DNA from: Oscillospiraceae bacterium
GTDB taxonomy: Bacteria > Bacillota > Clostridia > Oscillospirales > CAG-272
Length of the DNA stretch: 64,000 nt
Assembly (NCBI GenBank): GCA_015064255.1
Contig: SVSP01000004.1
Location: 1 to 64,000 of the forward strand
Direction: 5' to 3'
Below, one piece after another: positions 7,905 through 15,748 of the stretch (within the stretch, counting starts at the first letter, position 1; every line of letters begins with the position of its first letter). The notes below the pieces were generated by a model, which saw nothing but the letters and a program-made list of their open reading frames with translations, was not told the origin of the DNA and searched no databases. The position numbers were made by a program, and so were the translations under genes.

Positions 7905-9569
7905 TTACCCGCCGTAATCTCCGAGAGTCAGCGTGTAATTCCATTCTATAACATCTCCGTCGCTAAGCTTGTATTCACTTGCCCCAACAGACGGAGTTTT
8001 TCCGTTTACGGTATAAGTCCACCCCGAAAGATCACCGAAATCAAATTCGTAGATGTAATTTATACCCGAAATATATGCCATAGAGTCGCTTCCGTTGTTT
8101 TCAAACTGAATCTTGTACTTCTTCGAGGCTTCAACGAGAATAGAATATACGCTGTCGCCATCCTCAATGTCAAACGCGGTCGTATCAAGAATGATTCCGT
8201 CGCTCGGTATGTGCTCAGCCAAGCCGGCAATTTTTTCACAGCTTATTTTGACAGTCACGCTTCCGATGATATTTTCTTTCGTTTCGCCGCTGTCGCTGTA
8301 ATAATCGTCAGCTGATTTTATATCTGTAAAATAGACCGCAGCAGATAAGATCACAGCAATAAGCAGTGCTGAAATGAGCTTTTTACAGTTCATTCGCTTT
8401 TTTAGAAGCAAAATAAGACATATCAAAGCGGTTATAACGGCTATTGCAAGTATTACCCATAATTTGTAGCTGAAAGACGGGGCGTTTTCCTTCTGATCGT
8501 TACCTTCGCCTTTGTTTCCATCATTGCTACCGCCGATATTTTCTTCGGGCGGTGCAGTAGAGGGAGGGACCTCGGACGGCGGATCTTCGACAGGTAGATC
8601 TTCGTTATTCTCGGATTTGTCAAGACTGTAAAAAGCGTTTTCGCCGTTTATCAGACGAAGATAGGAAATTACACCGCAAAGCACCTGAATAGTTGCATTT
8701 TCGTTTGATTTTTCGCCCTCGATATGAGAAAAACTGCCGTCATCAAGTTTGAATTTTTCTATTCCGTCAAAAAGTGAATTCCCGTTTTTTATAAATCGGC
8801 TGTCGTTTGCGCAGTCTATGCCGAGCGAAGACAGAGCAATAAGAACCTGAACGGTGCTTTCGGAATTTGACACTCCGTAGCTTGCGAAAGTTCCGTCTGC
8901 AAGCTGTTTTTCGGAGAGTAGGGAAAGCGCTTCGTCGATGGCAGATTTGACGTTTTCGTTACTGTCAATAAAAGGCACCAACGCCTGCACGGTCATAGCC
9001 GTAGCATCCACGTCGCCGTACTGTCCCGTAATTGCCCAGCCTCCGTCATCGCATTGAAGTCCGAGCAGCTTATTTACGATATCCGATGACGAATATTCGT
9101 TGCTCACGTAGCCGTTATTCAAAAGATGAAGTCCGAATACCCAGCTCATAAGACCTTGCTTGCCGATAGAATCATCAAGAGTCGCGGATATATATTCGTG
9201 CGAGCTTTCTATCGCGGCAAGGGTAAGCGCATATTTTAGCCGCGAAGACGCTGAGCGAACAGTGTTATTTTCAAGATATGAGGTAAGTGAAGCCTCATAT
9301 CTTGAAAAATCATAGCTTCCGTACTGCGAAAGCGCAAGTATATACCATTCTGCACCCTGTGAGGCGTTTTCGGAAAATTTGCCGTCGATCAGACTCTGTA
9401 CAGAGTTGCTTTCGCTGTCGGCATCGTGATAGGAGAGAATACCGTCCAAAATATTCTCGGCTCTTTCTGCGAAATTATCGGAAGAATTCTCTCCGTAGCA
9501 GGGTACAGACGATAATATTAAAATAAAAGTGAGACAGTATATTAATATTGCGGAAAATTTAGATACCAT
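7905..9569 (-). CDS. Intrinsic factor/transcobalamin-like surface protein: alpha/alpha-toroid plus DUF4430
   Basis: 554 residues. A signal sequence (about 1-26) is followed by an alpha-helical domain (about 30-320) with squalene-cyclase/prenyltransferase-type repeats (LLGLQCDDGGWAITG, KQLADGTFASYG, FKLDDGSFSHIEG, each followed by a helix such as TAMTVQALVPF). Next are a Pro/Glu-rich linker, two membrane helices (about 367-388 and 396-413) forming a hairpin, and a C-terminal DUF4430 domain (about 440-554) with the hallmark GWTYTVNGKTPSVGA and DGDVIEWNYT. DUF4430 is the bacterial relative of the transcobalamin/intrinsic factor C-terminal domain, and the toroid matches their N-terminal domain. 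Under a B12 riboswitch and before an ECF importer, it probably binds corrinoid outside the cell. No strong RBS; it starts 6 nt after the upstream stop. Confidence 0.8.
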   Translation of the reverse strand: MVSKFSAILIYCLTFILILSSVPCYGENSSDNFAERAENILDGILSYHDADSESNSVQSLIDGKFSENASQGAEWYILALSQYGSYDFSRYEASLTSYLENNTVRSASSRLKYALTLAAIESSHEYISATLDDSIGKQGLMSWVFGLHLLNNGYVSNEYSSSDIVNKLLGLQCDDGGWAITGQYGDVDATAMTVQALVPFIDSNENVKSAIDEALSLLSEKQLADGTFASYGVSNSESTVQVLIALSSLGIDCANDSRFIKNGNSLFDGIEKFKLDDGSFSHIEGEKSNENATIQVLCGVISYLRLINGENAFYSLDKSENNEDLPVEDPPSEVPPSTAPPEENIGGSNDGNKGEGNDQKENAPSFSYKLWVILAIAVITALICLILLLKKRMNCKKLISALLIAVILSAAVYFTDIKSADDYYSDSGETKENIIGSVTVKISCEKIAGLAEHIPSDGIILDTTAFDIEDGDSVYSILVEASKKYKIQFENNGSDSMAYISGINYIYEFDFGDLSGWTYTVNGKTPSVGASEYKLSDGDVIEWNYTLTLGDYGG

Positions 9570-9574
9570 TTGTT

Positions 9575-10381
9575 TTATATCTTATTTCTCTTTGCGGGGA
9601 TAAAAGCCATACCGAAAATCAGAGCTGCGGGGATCAGAGCGTATATAGCTGTAAGATCGCCTGTTTCGGGATTTCCTGTGCTCTTTTCGGAAACATTTAC
9701 CTTTACTGCTGGAGGAACGAGTGTCTGAGAAGAGCTCTTTGCGCTGATAACGAAGTCGCCGGTCTTTTCCATAACAAGCGTAACCTTGCCGCTTGCATCG
9801 GTCTTGTATGTTGTTTCCTCGCCGTTTACTGTGACTGTAGCGTCTTCAACGGGAAGAACTACGCTGTTCCAGTTTGCGTCATATCCGATATAAGAGAGTG
9901 TGAGAGTGATGCTTTCACCCTTATTTATCTTCTTAGTCTGTGCGTCGAAGTAGCAGAATGTGTCGCTCCAGGTTTCGAGGTCTGTGTAAACGTACGCGTT
10001 TAAGTAGTCACCGTTCTTTACGGTGTTGGTGAGACCGGTTGCAGAAGCATTATTTAACATGTAGCCGTAAGAACCGCCGTTTTCAGCTCCCCAAAGCTTC
10101 ATAAGCGAAATACCCCATTGGCTTTCCTCGCTCTTGTAGCCTGCTTCTGCGCCGCCCTCGTACTTTGCTTCGTGTGCACAGTAGAGAGCGTCGTTTATGG
10201 TAAGCGCGCCATCGTTGTCAATGTCATTTACGGTTATCTTTTCCTGAATAAGGACAAGCTTTCCGTCTTTGTCGCTGATGGTTACGTAAACGCTTGTGCT
10301 GTCGTTTTCTGCAAATACGTTAAGTGCAAGTGCAGAGAAAACGATGAGAACGGTGAGTGTGACAGAGATGAGTTTTTTCAT
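9575..10381 (-). CDS. Cell-wall-anchored DUF4430-like corrinoid-binding candidate
   Basis: 268 residues: signal peptide (1-24, ending NVFAEN), a DUF4430-like domain (about 26-125, including the dockerin-like stretch DIDNDGALTINDALYCAHEA and GGSYGYMLNN), a second beta/Ig-like domain (VEDATVTVNGEETTYKTDASGK), and a C-terminal NPETGD motif followed by a hydrophobic helix and KRNKI. The last part looks like a sortase sorting signal of the (S/N)PxTG type used in Clostridia. Its place between the B12 riboswitch and the toroid-DUF4430 gene suggests a wall-bound capture protein handing corrinoid to the membrane. Start has AGAGG upstream. Ligand is inferred. Confidence 0.75.
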   Translation of the reverse strand: MKKLISVTLTVLIVFSALALNVFAENDSTSVYVTISDKDGKLVLIQEKITVNDIDNDGALTINDALYCAHEAKYEGGAEAGYKSEESQWGISLMKLWGAENGGSYGYMLNNASATGLTNTVKNGDYLNAYVYTDLETWSDTFCYFDAQTKKINKGESITLTLSYIGYDANWNSVVLPVEDATVTVNGEETTYKTDASGKVTLVMEKTGDFVISAKSSSQTLVPPAVKVNVSEKSTGNPETGDLTAIYALIPAALIFGMAFIPAKRNKI

Positions 10382-10425
10382 TTTTTACCTCTTTCGTTTG
10401 CTTTTTATTTTATATATAATAAAAA

Positions 10426-10716
10426 TTATATATCTTCGGGATTTTTTTTCTGCTTCAACGCGGCTGTCTTAGCGCGCTTCGCTCTTATTCGCTTTTCTTT
10501 GTTTTTCTGTGCGCGGTCATCGTCGCGCGGAGCTTTTATACCGGCACTTTCGAGAGCGCGGGGCCACGGACCGAGAAAGGCTTTTATCGCGACTACCACC
10601 GCGTCCGAAAAATCGGAGCGCTGAGGATATCTTGAAAGACCTTCTTCGGTAAGCTCAGCGTACTTTTTTCTTAAAATGAGAATACATTCTTCTTTACTGT
10701 ATTTTTTATCGGACAT
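10426..10716 (-). CDS. Small protein resembling a homing-endonuclease-associated repeat; first gene of the B12 operon
   Basis: 96 residues, strongly basic C-terminus (RAKRAKTAALKQKK). The core (LRKKYAELTEEGLSRYPQRSD, then LGPWPRALESAGI) fits the pattern of homing-endonuclease-associated helical repeats, which end in FGSW-x2-AL-x2-AG[IL] and bind DNA. No nuclease motif is present. GGAGG precedes the ATG. It lies between the riboswitch terminator and the DUF4430 gene, so it is expressed under B12 control. It could be a DNA- or RNA-binding regulator of the operon; function unknown. Confidence 0.6.
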   Translation of the reverse strand: MSDKKYSKEECILILRKKYAELTEEGLSRYPQRSDFSDAVVVAIKAFLGPWPRALESAGIKAPRDDDRAQKNKEKRIRAKRAKTAALKQKKNPEDI

Positions 10717-10731
10717 AAAGCCTCCAAAGCA

Positions 10732-10771
10732 TAAAAAAACGCTTTTTTACTGTTTTATAAGTAAAAAAGCG
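10732..10771 (-). terminator. Riboswitch-controlled intrinsic terminator
   Basis: On the minus strand CGCTTTTTTAC and GTAAAAAAGCG pair with a 10-nt loop and are followed by TTTTTTT, just before the RBS of the first gene. This is the expected expression platform of the cobalamin riboswitch upstream of it. Confidence 0.8.
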
Positions 10772-10844
10772 CAGCTATCCTTGTAAATAAAAATGGGTAT
10801 AACTATCCCATAGTCTTACTGAAACGGCTGCACTTTTCATATCC

Positions 10845-11022
10845 AAAAATGCTTATGTAAAATATACATAACCCTCGCGTTTGTTCGGGGAGTATTCCGA
10901 CTTATGACAGCGTGTGTCAATTACGGTAATGATGGTTGCGACGGATTTGCACCGAACTTCCCTCTGATCTGCAAATAGCAGACCCGAACTGCGATAAATA
11001 TTAAATTGTGTTAAAATCGGTT
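10845..11022 (-). promoter_or_regulatory. Cobalamin (adenosyl/aquo-B12) riboswitch
   Basis: Minus-strand leader. The conserved core GGGAAGTTCGGTGCAAATCC is present, followed by a GACA/TGTC helix and a B12-box-like AAGTCGGAATAC segment. A closing stem is formed by GTTCGGG (10983-10989) and CCCGAAC (10883-10889), and a small hairpin TCTGC-TATTT-GCAGA sits inside it. The compact core suggests the smaller class II type. It should switch the downstream terminator off when corrinoid is scarce and so control the six genes 10716 to 4700. Confidence 0.85.
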
Positions 11023-11031
11023 TACGGGTGC

Positions 11032-11060
11032 AGTATAACACCTCTTTTTCGTTTTGTCAA
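11032..11060 (-). promoter_or_regulatory. Promoter of the cobalamin uptake operon
   Basis: Read on the minus strand: TTGACA, 17-nt spacer, TATACT, placing the transcript start near 11025, just before the aptamer. Confidence 0.8.
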
Positions 11061-11093
11061 TAGATTTTTTATTTATTTCTGCTGTAAAATATA

Positions 11094-11122
11094 TTGACAC
11101 ACTTGGTGCAGTAAGGTATAAT
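11094..11122 (+). promoter_or_regulatory. Promoter of the XRE regulator gene
   Basis: TTGACA, 17-nt spacer, TATAAT. It diverges from the B12 operon promoter. An inverted repeat TTTTGTCAC...GTGACAAA (11137-11160) lies just downstream of the predicted start site and may be an operator. Confidence 0.75.
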
Positions 11123-11189
11123 TGGATAAATTTCAGTTTTGTCACGCATAGAGTGACAAAGTTACACGTTTGTTTGGTGGACTTACGGT

Positions 11190-11249
11190 ATGAAAGAAAG
11201 TATAATTATATCAAAAATATCAGATAAGCGTAAGGAGATAATATTATGA
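11190..11249 (+). CDS. Candidate 19-codon upstream ORF overlapping the XRE gene start
   Basis: ATG at 11190 opens a 19-residue frame (MKESIIISKISDKRKEIIL) whose TGA overlaps the ATG of the regulator (ATGA). The regulator's AAGGAG site lies inside it. A GGTGG sequence 10 nt upstream could serve as its RBS. It may be a leader peptide that couples translation, or chance. Confidence 0.3.
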   Translation: MKESIIISKISDKRKEIIL

Positions 11250-12265
11250 CACTCGGTCAGAGGATACAGCAAATAAGAATTGAACATAACCTGTCGCAAG
11301 AGGAATTTGCGGCAAAGCTCGGAACTACGCGTCAGAGCGTTTCGCGATGGGAGCTTGATCAGACGTATCCCGAAATATCGAAAATAGTACTTATCAGTAA
11401 AATATTTTCGGTAAGCACGGATTCTGTTTTAAAAAACGGAATAAGCACCTTTGATACTGAGGTAGAGCATTTTACCTGCGGTGTATATAGGGGCGCTAAA
11501 AGCGAAATAGTGGAAACGGATAAATTTGTGCTTGTTATATATTCGTCGTACGACAAAAATATATTGGGCGCAAGGCTTTACAAAGGCTTTGAAAATAAAA
11601 AACGTCTTGTTGCCGTGTGCGAAAGAAATATAGCCGAGGAAAGAACCGAATTTGCATATTCTGTAGAGGATAGCGATCCGTATGCAAACGTTTCAAACAG
11701 CGAAAGACTGAAAAAATGTCTGACAGAGGCATACGACCCGTCTGTAAAGCGGTCAATGCGGCGTCTTGAATATTTTGAGGTCGATCACGACGGCTCACCA
11801 TTGCCGACGGTAAAAGAGGCGGGAATCCCGAAATGCCTTACTCTGTGGCGAATGGCGGACAGTTATTTTTCAAGCTACGACAGATTTAATTTTTACCTGT
11901 GTACGGGTAAGACGGAATATGTTTTCTCGATCGATCCAAAAGATACGAATATTTACTGCGGTGCATCGTACAATATCGTTTTCGACCTCGGACTTTTCAG
12001 CGGCGGACAGTTTTTCAGAATACGGAATTATAAGGATAACAGCGAAAAATGGACCAGATTTTTCTGCGATTTTTCATACGAAGCGGGTGAAATAAATATA
12101 CCGACAGATCAGTGTGAGCTGGGAAAATGTATTCAGACAAGCAAAGGTCTTATGTGGTGCGTAAAAAGATACAGTGACGACGAGATAGTTTTGCAGGGGT
12201 GCGGTGACGATGAATATACGTATCGCCGCGAGGATAAAAGGACGGAGCAGTTTAAAAGTTTGTAG
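11246..12265 (+). CDS. XRE-family HTH regulator with a large unrecognised C-terminal domain
   Basis: 339 residues. Residues 1-60 are a classic Cro/CI helix-turn-helix (LGQRIQQIRIEHNLSQEEFAAKLGTTRQSVSRWE). The remaining 280 residues form a mixed alpha/beta domain rich in aromatic residues that I do not recognise; no enzyme motif is evident. It has its own promoter and strong AAGGAG site. It stands divergently from the B12 operon but that operon already has a riboswitch, so the target is not clear. Confidence 0.75.
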   Translation: MTLGQRIQQIRIEHNLSQEEFAAKLGTTRQSVSRWELDQTYPEISKIVLISKIFSVSTDSVLKNGISTFDTEVEHFTCGVYRGAKSEIVETDKFVLVIYSSYDKNILGARLYKGFENKKRLVAVCERNIAEERTEFAYSVEDSDPYANVSNSERLKKCLTEAYDPSVKRSMRRLEYFEVDHDGSPLPTVKEAGIPKCLTLWRMADSYFSSYDRFNFYLCTGKTEYVFSIDPKDTNIYCGASYNIVFDLGLFSGGQFFRIRNYKDNSEKWTRFFCDFSYEAGEINIPTDQCELGKCIQTSKGLMWCVKRYSDDEIVLQGCGDDEYTYRREDKRTEQFKSL

Positions 12266-12293
12266 CTCGGTCATCCCGATTTTTTTTAATTTA

Positions 12294-12331
12294 AGTCTGC
12301 CGAAGCGTCAAGCAAAGGCAGACTTTTTTTG
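12294..12331 (+). terminator. Intrinsic terminator after the XRE gene
   Basis: AAGTCTGCC/GGCAGACTT stem followed by seven T. Confidence 0.85.
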
Positions 12332-12344
12332 TTTGCTGACCTAA

Positions 12345-12390
12345 AAAATTTCACAATATTATTGAAATTTTACGATAACTGTGCTAAAAT
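12345..12390 (+). promoter_or_regulatory. Promoter of the M48 protease gene with overlapping inverted repeat
   Basis: TTGAAA, 17-nt spacer, TAAAAT (12362-12390). A 9-bp inverted repeat AAAATTTCA/TGAAATTTT (12345-12353 and 12363-12371) covers the -35 box and may be an operator. Confidence 0.5.
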
Positions 12391-12441
12391 CGCAATTGAA
12401 GAAACTTGTTAATATTTGTCATATCTCGGAGGATAAAACTT

Positions 12442-13665
12442 ATGACCTTAAAAATTTCGGTTGTAGCTATAGCACTGCTCGGCAGTCTTTATACGCTGAT
12501 ACTTAATATTGTGGGGCGTCGCTCGGCAAATAATCCCACTCCCGAAAATCTTTCGGACGTTTACGATGCTGAAACCTATGAGAAATGGAAAAAATATAAG
12601 GCAGAATGCTCCCGTCTTGATATTGTTTTTACCGTAATCGGCGCGGTAATTACGGCAGCCCTCCTTTTTACCGATCTTTACGCGTTTTTTGCGAGTCTTT
12701 TCGGGGAAAATATGTACGCGCAGATATTCGGTGTCGTACTTCTTGAAGCAGTTGTCGGCGCTCTTGTGGGAACACTCGAAAGCTATATAAGTAATATGAT
12801 AATAGAGCAAAAATACGGCTTTAACCGCACGAGCGTGAAGACGTTCGTTTTTGACAGAATAAGATCTGTTCTGCTCGGACTTGCACTCTCCTGCGCGCTC
12901 GTATATCTTCTTATGGCGATACATATGGCTCTCGGCGTTTGGATGATACTTGTTTTTGCCGCAGCGGTCTTCGCTTTTACGCTTCTTATCAGCTTCCTTT
13001 ACCCGATACTCAGCCGTGTCGGAAATAAGTTCGTGCCCCTTGAGGAGGGTGAGCTTAAAGACAGACTTATGGAGCTTCTCACAAAGCACGGATATAAGGT
13101 AAAAGCAATAGAAGTTATGGACGCTTCACGCCGTACGACCAAGCTTAACGCTTATTTTACCGGCTTTGGTAAGCTTAAAACTATCGTACTTTACGACAAC
13201 CTTGTAAACGCTATGACAACAGACGAAATATGTGCAGTCTTTGCACACGAGCTCGGACACGGACTTAATAAAGACGTTCCTAAATTACAGGTTATGAATT
13301 TCGGAAATCTTGTTCTTATGGCGGTCGTTGCATGGCTTACGGTAAGTATTTCCGAGCTTTATACCGTATTCGGTTTTGAAGAGGTAAATTACGGATTTGC
13401 ATATATTCTTATGGGTGTTTTCCTCGGACTCGTTCAGCCGATCACTTCTATGATAATGAACGCGCACAGCCGCAGTGCAGAATACCGTGCGGACAGACAG
13501 GCTGTAAAGGAAGGATACGGAGAAGCTATGATAACAGCACTCAAAAAGCTCGGTAAAGAGAATTTTGCGCACCTTGCTCCGTCAAGACTGAACGTGATAA
13601 TGGAATACAGCCATCCGCCGCTCAGCAGCAGAATAGAGGCTATCGAGCGCGAAATGAAAAAGTAA
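12442..13665 (+). CDS. M48-family membrane zinc metalloprotease (CAAX protease 1/Ste24-like)
   Basis: 407 residues from the ATG at 12442, which has CGGAGG upstream (the track start at 12406 lacks one). Several membrane helices flank the catalytic HELGH (in CAVFAHELGHGLN), with the third zinc ligand in the SAEYRADRQAV helix. Family members cleave peptide bonds at the membrane in protein quality control; bacteria do not need CAAX processing, so the natural substrate is unknown. It ends 46 bp before the heparinase-like gene on the same strand, so read-through is possible. Confidence 0.85.
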   Translation: MTLKISVVAIALLGSLYTLILNIVGRRSANNPTPENLSDVYDAETYEKWKKYKAECSRLDIVFTVIGAVITAALLFTDLYAFFASLFGENMYAQIFGVVLLEAVVGALVGTLESYISNMIIEQKYGFNRTSVKTFVFDRIRSVLLGLALSCALVYLLMAIHMALGVWMILVFAAAVFAFTLLISFLYPILSRVGNKFVPLEEGELKDRLMELLTKHGYKVKAIEVMDASRRTTKLNAYFTGFGKLKTIVLYDNLVNAMTTDEICAVFAHELGHGLNKDVPKLQVMNFGNLVLMAVVAWLTVSISELYTVFGFEEVNYGFAYILMGVFLGLVQPITSMIMNAHSRSAEYRADRQAVKEGYGEAMITALKKLGKENFAHLAPSRLNVIMEYSHPPLSSRIEAIEREMKK

Positions 13666-13711
13666 AAAGTAAGCTTATAAAAAACACAGTATTCCGAAAG
13701 GAAATAAGTAT

Positions 13712-15703
13712 ATGGAAAGAAGAGAACAGCTTGTTTCTCTCGTTTCCGTTTTTTCGGACAGCGAAGAAACCAAATTAAAATTCGCAGAGCATCTTGAAGA
13801 ACTTTTCGACGTTATCTCCCCCCAAAAGATAGGCGAAGCTTTCTGCAAAGCAACTGAAAATAACGATTACGTATCGGCGGTGAAGATATGCGCTGATTAT
13901 TACCGCAGTAAAGACTCTGCGAAGATACCAGAGCTTTCCGGACACGGCTCGTATAATGAAAAGGCTGTAGAAAACACTCTTGTCGGTACTTTTACCGTTG
14001 TAAATATAGATTGGACTTTTCCCGAAGGAAAAGTGGACTTTCTGTTTGATCCCACAAATATTCTGAAGCCGATAAATCACGAATGGCTCTGGCAGTTTAA
14101 CCGTCATGCGTACTGGAACGACCTTGCAAGAGCATATACCGCAACGTGTGATGAAAAATACGCACGTGTCTTCAGAGATCAGCTTGTAAGCTGGATAGAA
14201 CAAACCGATATACCGAAAAATTGGAACGGTCCGGGAAGCGCTTGGCGTACTATAGAGTGCGGCATAAGACTTCTCGGAAGCTGGCAGATAGCTTTCGACG
14301 CTTTCAGAAAATCAAGCTCTGTTGAAGATACGGTGCTTCTTCTTATGATAGCGTCTATGCACAGACAGTCGGTGCATCTTGTGAAAAATCCTACGGGTAA
14401 AAACTGGCTTATGATGGAATCAAACGGAGTTTATACCTTCAGCTCGCTCTTTACAGAGCTTTCCGATTCCAAAGAAAACAGAAAAATTGCCGCGAGCCGT
14501 CTGCAGGAAGAGCTTGAAGCGCAAATACTTCCGGACGGTATGCATAACGAGCTTTCGCCCGATTATCAGAGCGTTGTCCTTAATTGCGGACTGAATTTTT
14601 ACAGTATCGCATATGAACTCGGTGTGGCAGACGAAATCCCCGAAAGCTTTACGGAACTTCTCAAAAAGACCGTAAATGCCGCAATACAGCTTTCTACTCC
14701 CGCACTTACACAGCCGCGTACAAACGATACGTACACGATAAAAACTTCGAATTTTACTTCGCGTGCAGAAAAGCTTCTCGGAAAATATCCCGAATATATT
14801 TATGTGAATACAGCGCGTAAAGAGGGAAATCCGCCCGAAGGTGAAAGTGCTTCCGCATTTCTTCCGTATGCGGGATTGGCGCTTATGCGATCCGATTGGA
14901 GCGCGGATGCTATGTATATGTGCTTTGACGTAGGACCTCTCGGAACGGCGCACTTCCATCAGGATAAGCTGAATATAAATATCTATAAAGGAAACGAAGA
15001 GCTTATTTATGACGACGGCGGCGGACAGTATGAAATATCCGATATGAGAGATTACGCTATATCCGGATACGGTCATAATACCGTTCTTGTTGACAGGCTT
15101 GCACAGTACAGAAAGGCTCCGCTTGTGTCGGAATCTGCGATCGACGCGGGATGGGTAACAAATCTCGAGTTCGATTATGCATATTCTGTGTATGATGATA
15201 CTTACGGAAAAGAAATGATAAGACCTGCAACGCATAAAAGAGAAGTACGCTTCTGTAAGCCCGGATTTTTCTGTGTTGCGGATACTCTTACGTCAACAGA
15301 CGGAAAATCTCACGATTACGAGTTGATCTTTCATCTTGATACAACGAAAATAAAAATGCTAAAAGAGTATAAAAACGGCGTAATATCCGATTTCGGAAGA
15401 AAGTATGAAATCGTTATGATACCGATAGATGACTCGGAAGATGCAGAGCTGAAAGCCTTGTCGGGGGAAAGCGGTGAAAACATCCGCGGTTGGTATAACG
15501 GAAGAAACGAGGCAAATCTTCATAAAGCAGTTACCGTTTCAAGAGAAGTAAAAAATGTTAGAAATTGCAAATTCACGACACTTTTGTTTCCCGTAAAAAG
15601 AGGCGACTCTCTTCCTAATGTCAAACAACTTTCCGACGGAAAGATAGAAGTTTTCTTCGATGGTAATAAATATAATATCAACATCAATGCACTCAATAAA
15701 TAA
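13712..15703 (+). CDS. Heparinase II/III-family polysaccharide lyase, apparently cytoplasmic
   Basis: 663 residues. An N-terminal alpha/alpha-toroid (WLWQFNRHAYWNDLARAY through RTIECGIRLLGSWQ and NWLMMESNGVYTFSSLF) is followed by the heparinase II/III C-terminal beta domain (GPLGTAHFHQDKLNINIY, YDDGGGQYE, SGYGHNTVLVD). Asn/Tyr/His residues typical of the lyase centre are present. There is no signal peptide, so it probably acts on imported unsaturated or uronic-acid oligosaccharides. It heads a run with two GREs and a Dabb protein, which suggests a dedicated uronate/amino-sugar breakdown route. Exact substrate cannot be assigned. Confidence 0.8.
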   Translation: MERREQLVSLVSVFSDSEETKLKFAEHLEELFDVISPQKIGEAFCKATENNDYVSAVKICADYYRSKDSAKIPELSGHGSYNEKAVENTLVGTFTVVNIDWTFPEGKVDFLFDPTNILKPINHEWLWQFNRHAYWNDLARAYTATCDEKYARVFRDQLVSWIEQTDIPKNWNGPGSAWRTIECGIRLLGSWQIAFDAFRKSSSVEDTVLLLMIASMHRQSVHLVKNPTGKNWLMMESNGVYTFSSLFTELSDSKENRKIAASRLQEELEAQILPDGMHNELSPDYQSVVLNCGLNFYSIAYELGVADEIPESFTELLKKTVNAAIQLSTPALTQPRTNDTYTIKTSNFTSRAEKLLGKYPEYIYVNTARKEGNPPEGESASAFLPYAGLALMRSDWSADAMYMCFDVGPLGTAHFHQDKLNINIYKGNEELIYDDGGGQYEISDMRDYAISGYGHNTVLVDRLAQYRKAPLVSESAIDAGWVTNLEFDYAYSVYDDTYGKEMIRPATHKREVRFCKPGFFCVADTLTSTDGKSHDYELIFHLDTTKIKMLKEYKNGVISDFGRKYEIVMIPIDDSEDAELKALSGESGENIRGWYNGRNEANLHKAVTVSREVKNVRNCKFTTLLFPVKRGDSLPNVKQLSDGKIEVFFDGNKYNININALNK

Positions 15704-15748
15704 AGTGCAAAAATATTAGATCGTAAAAGATTATAAAGGAGATTTTTT

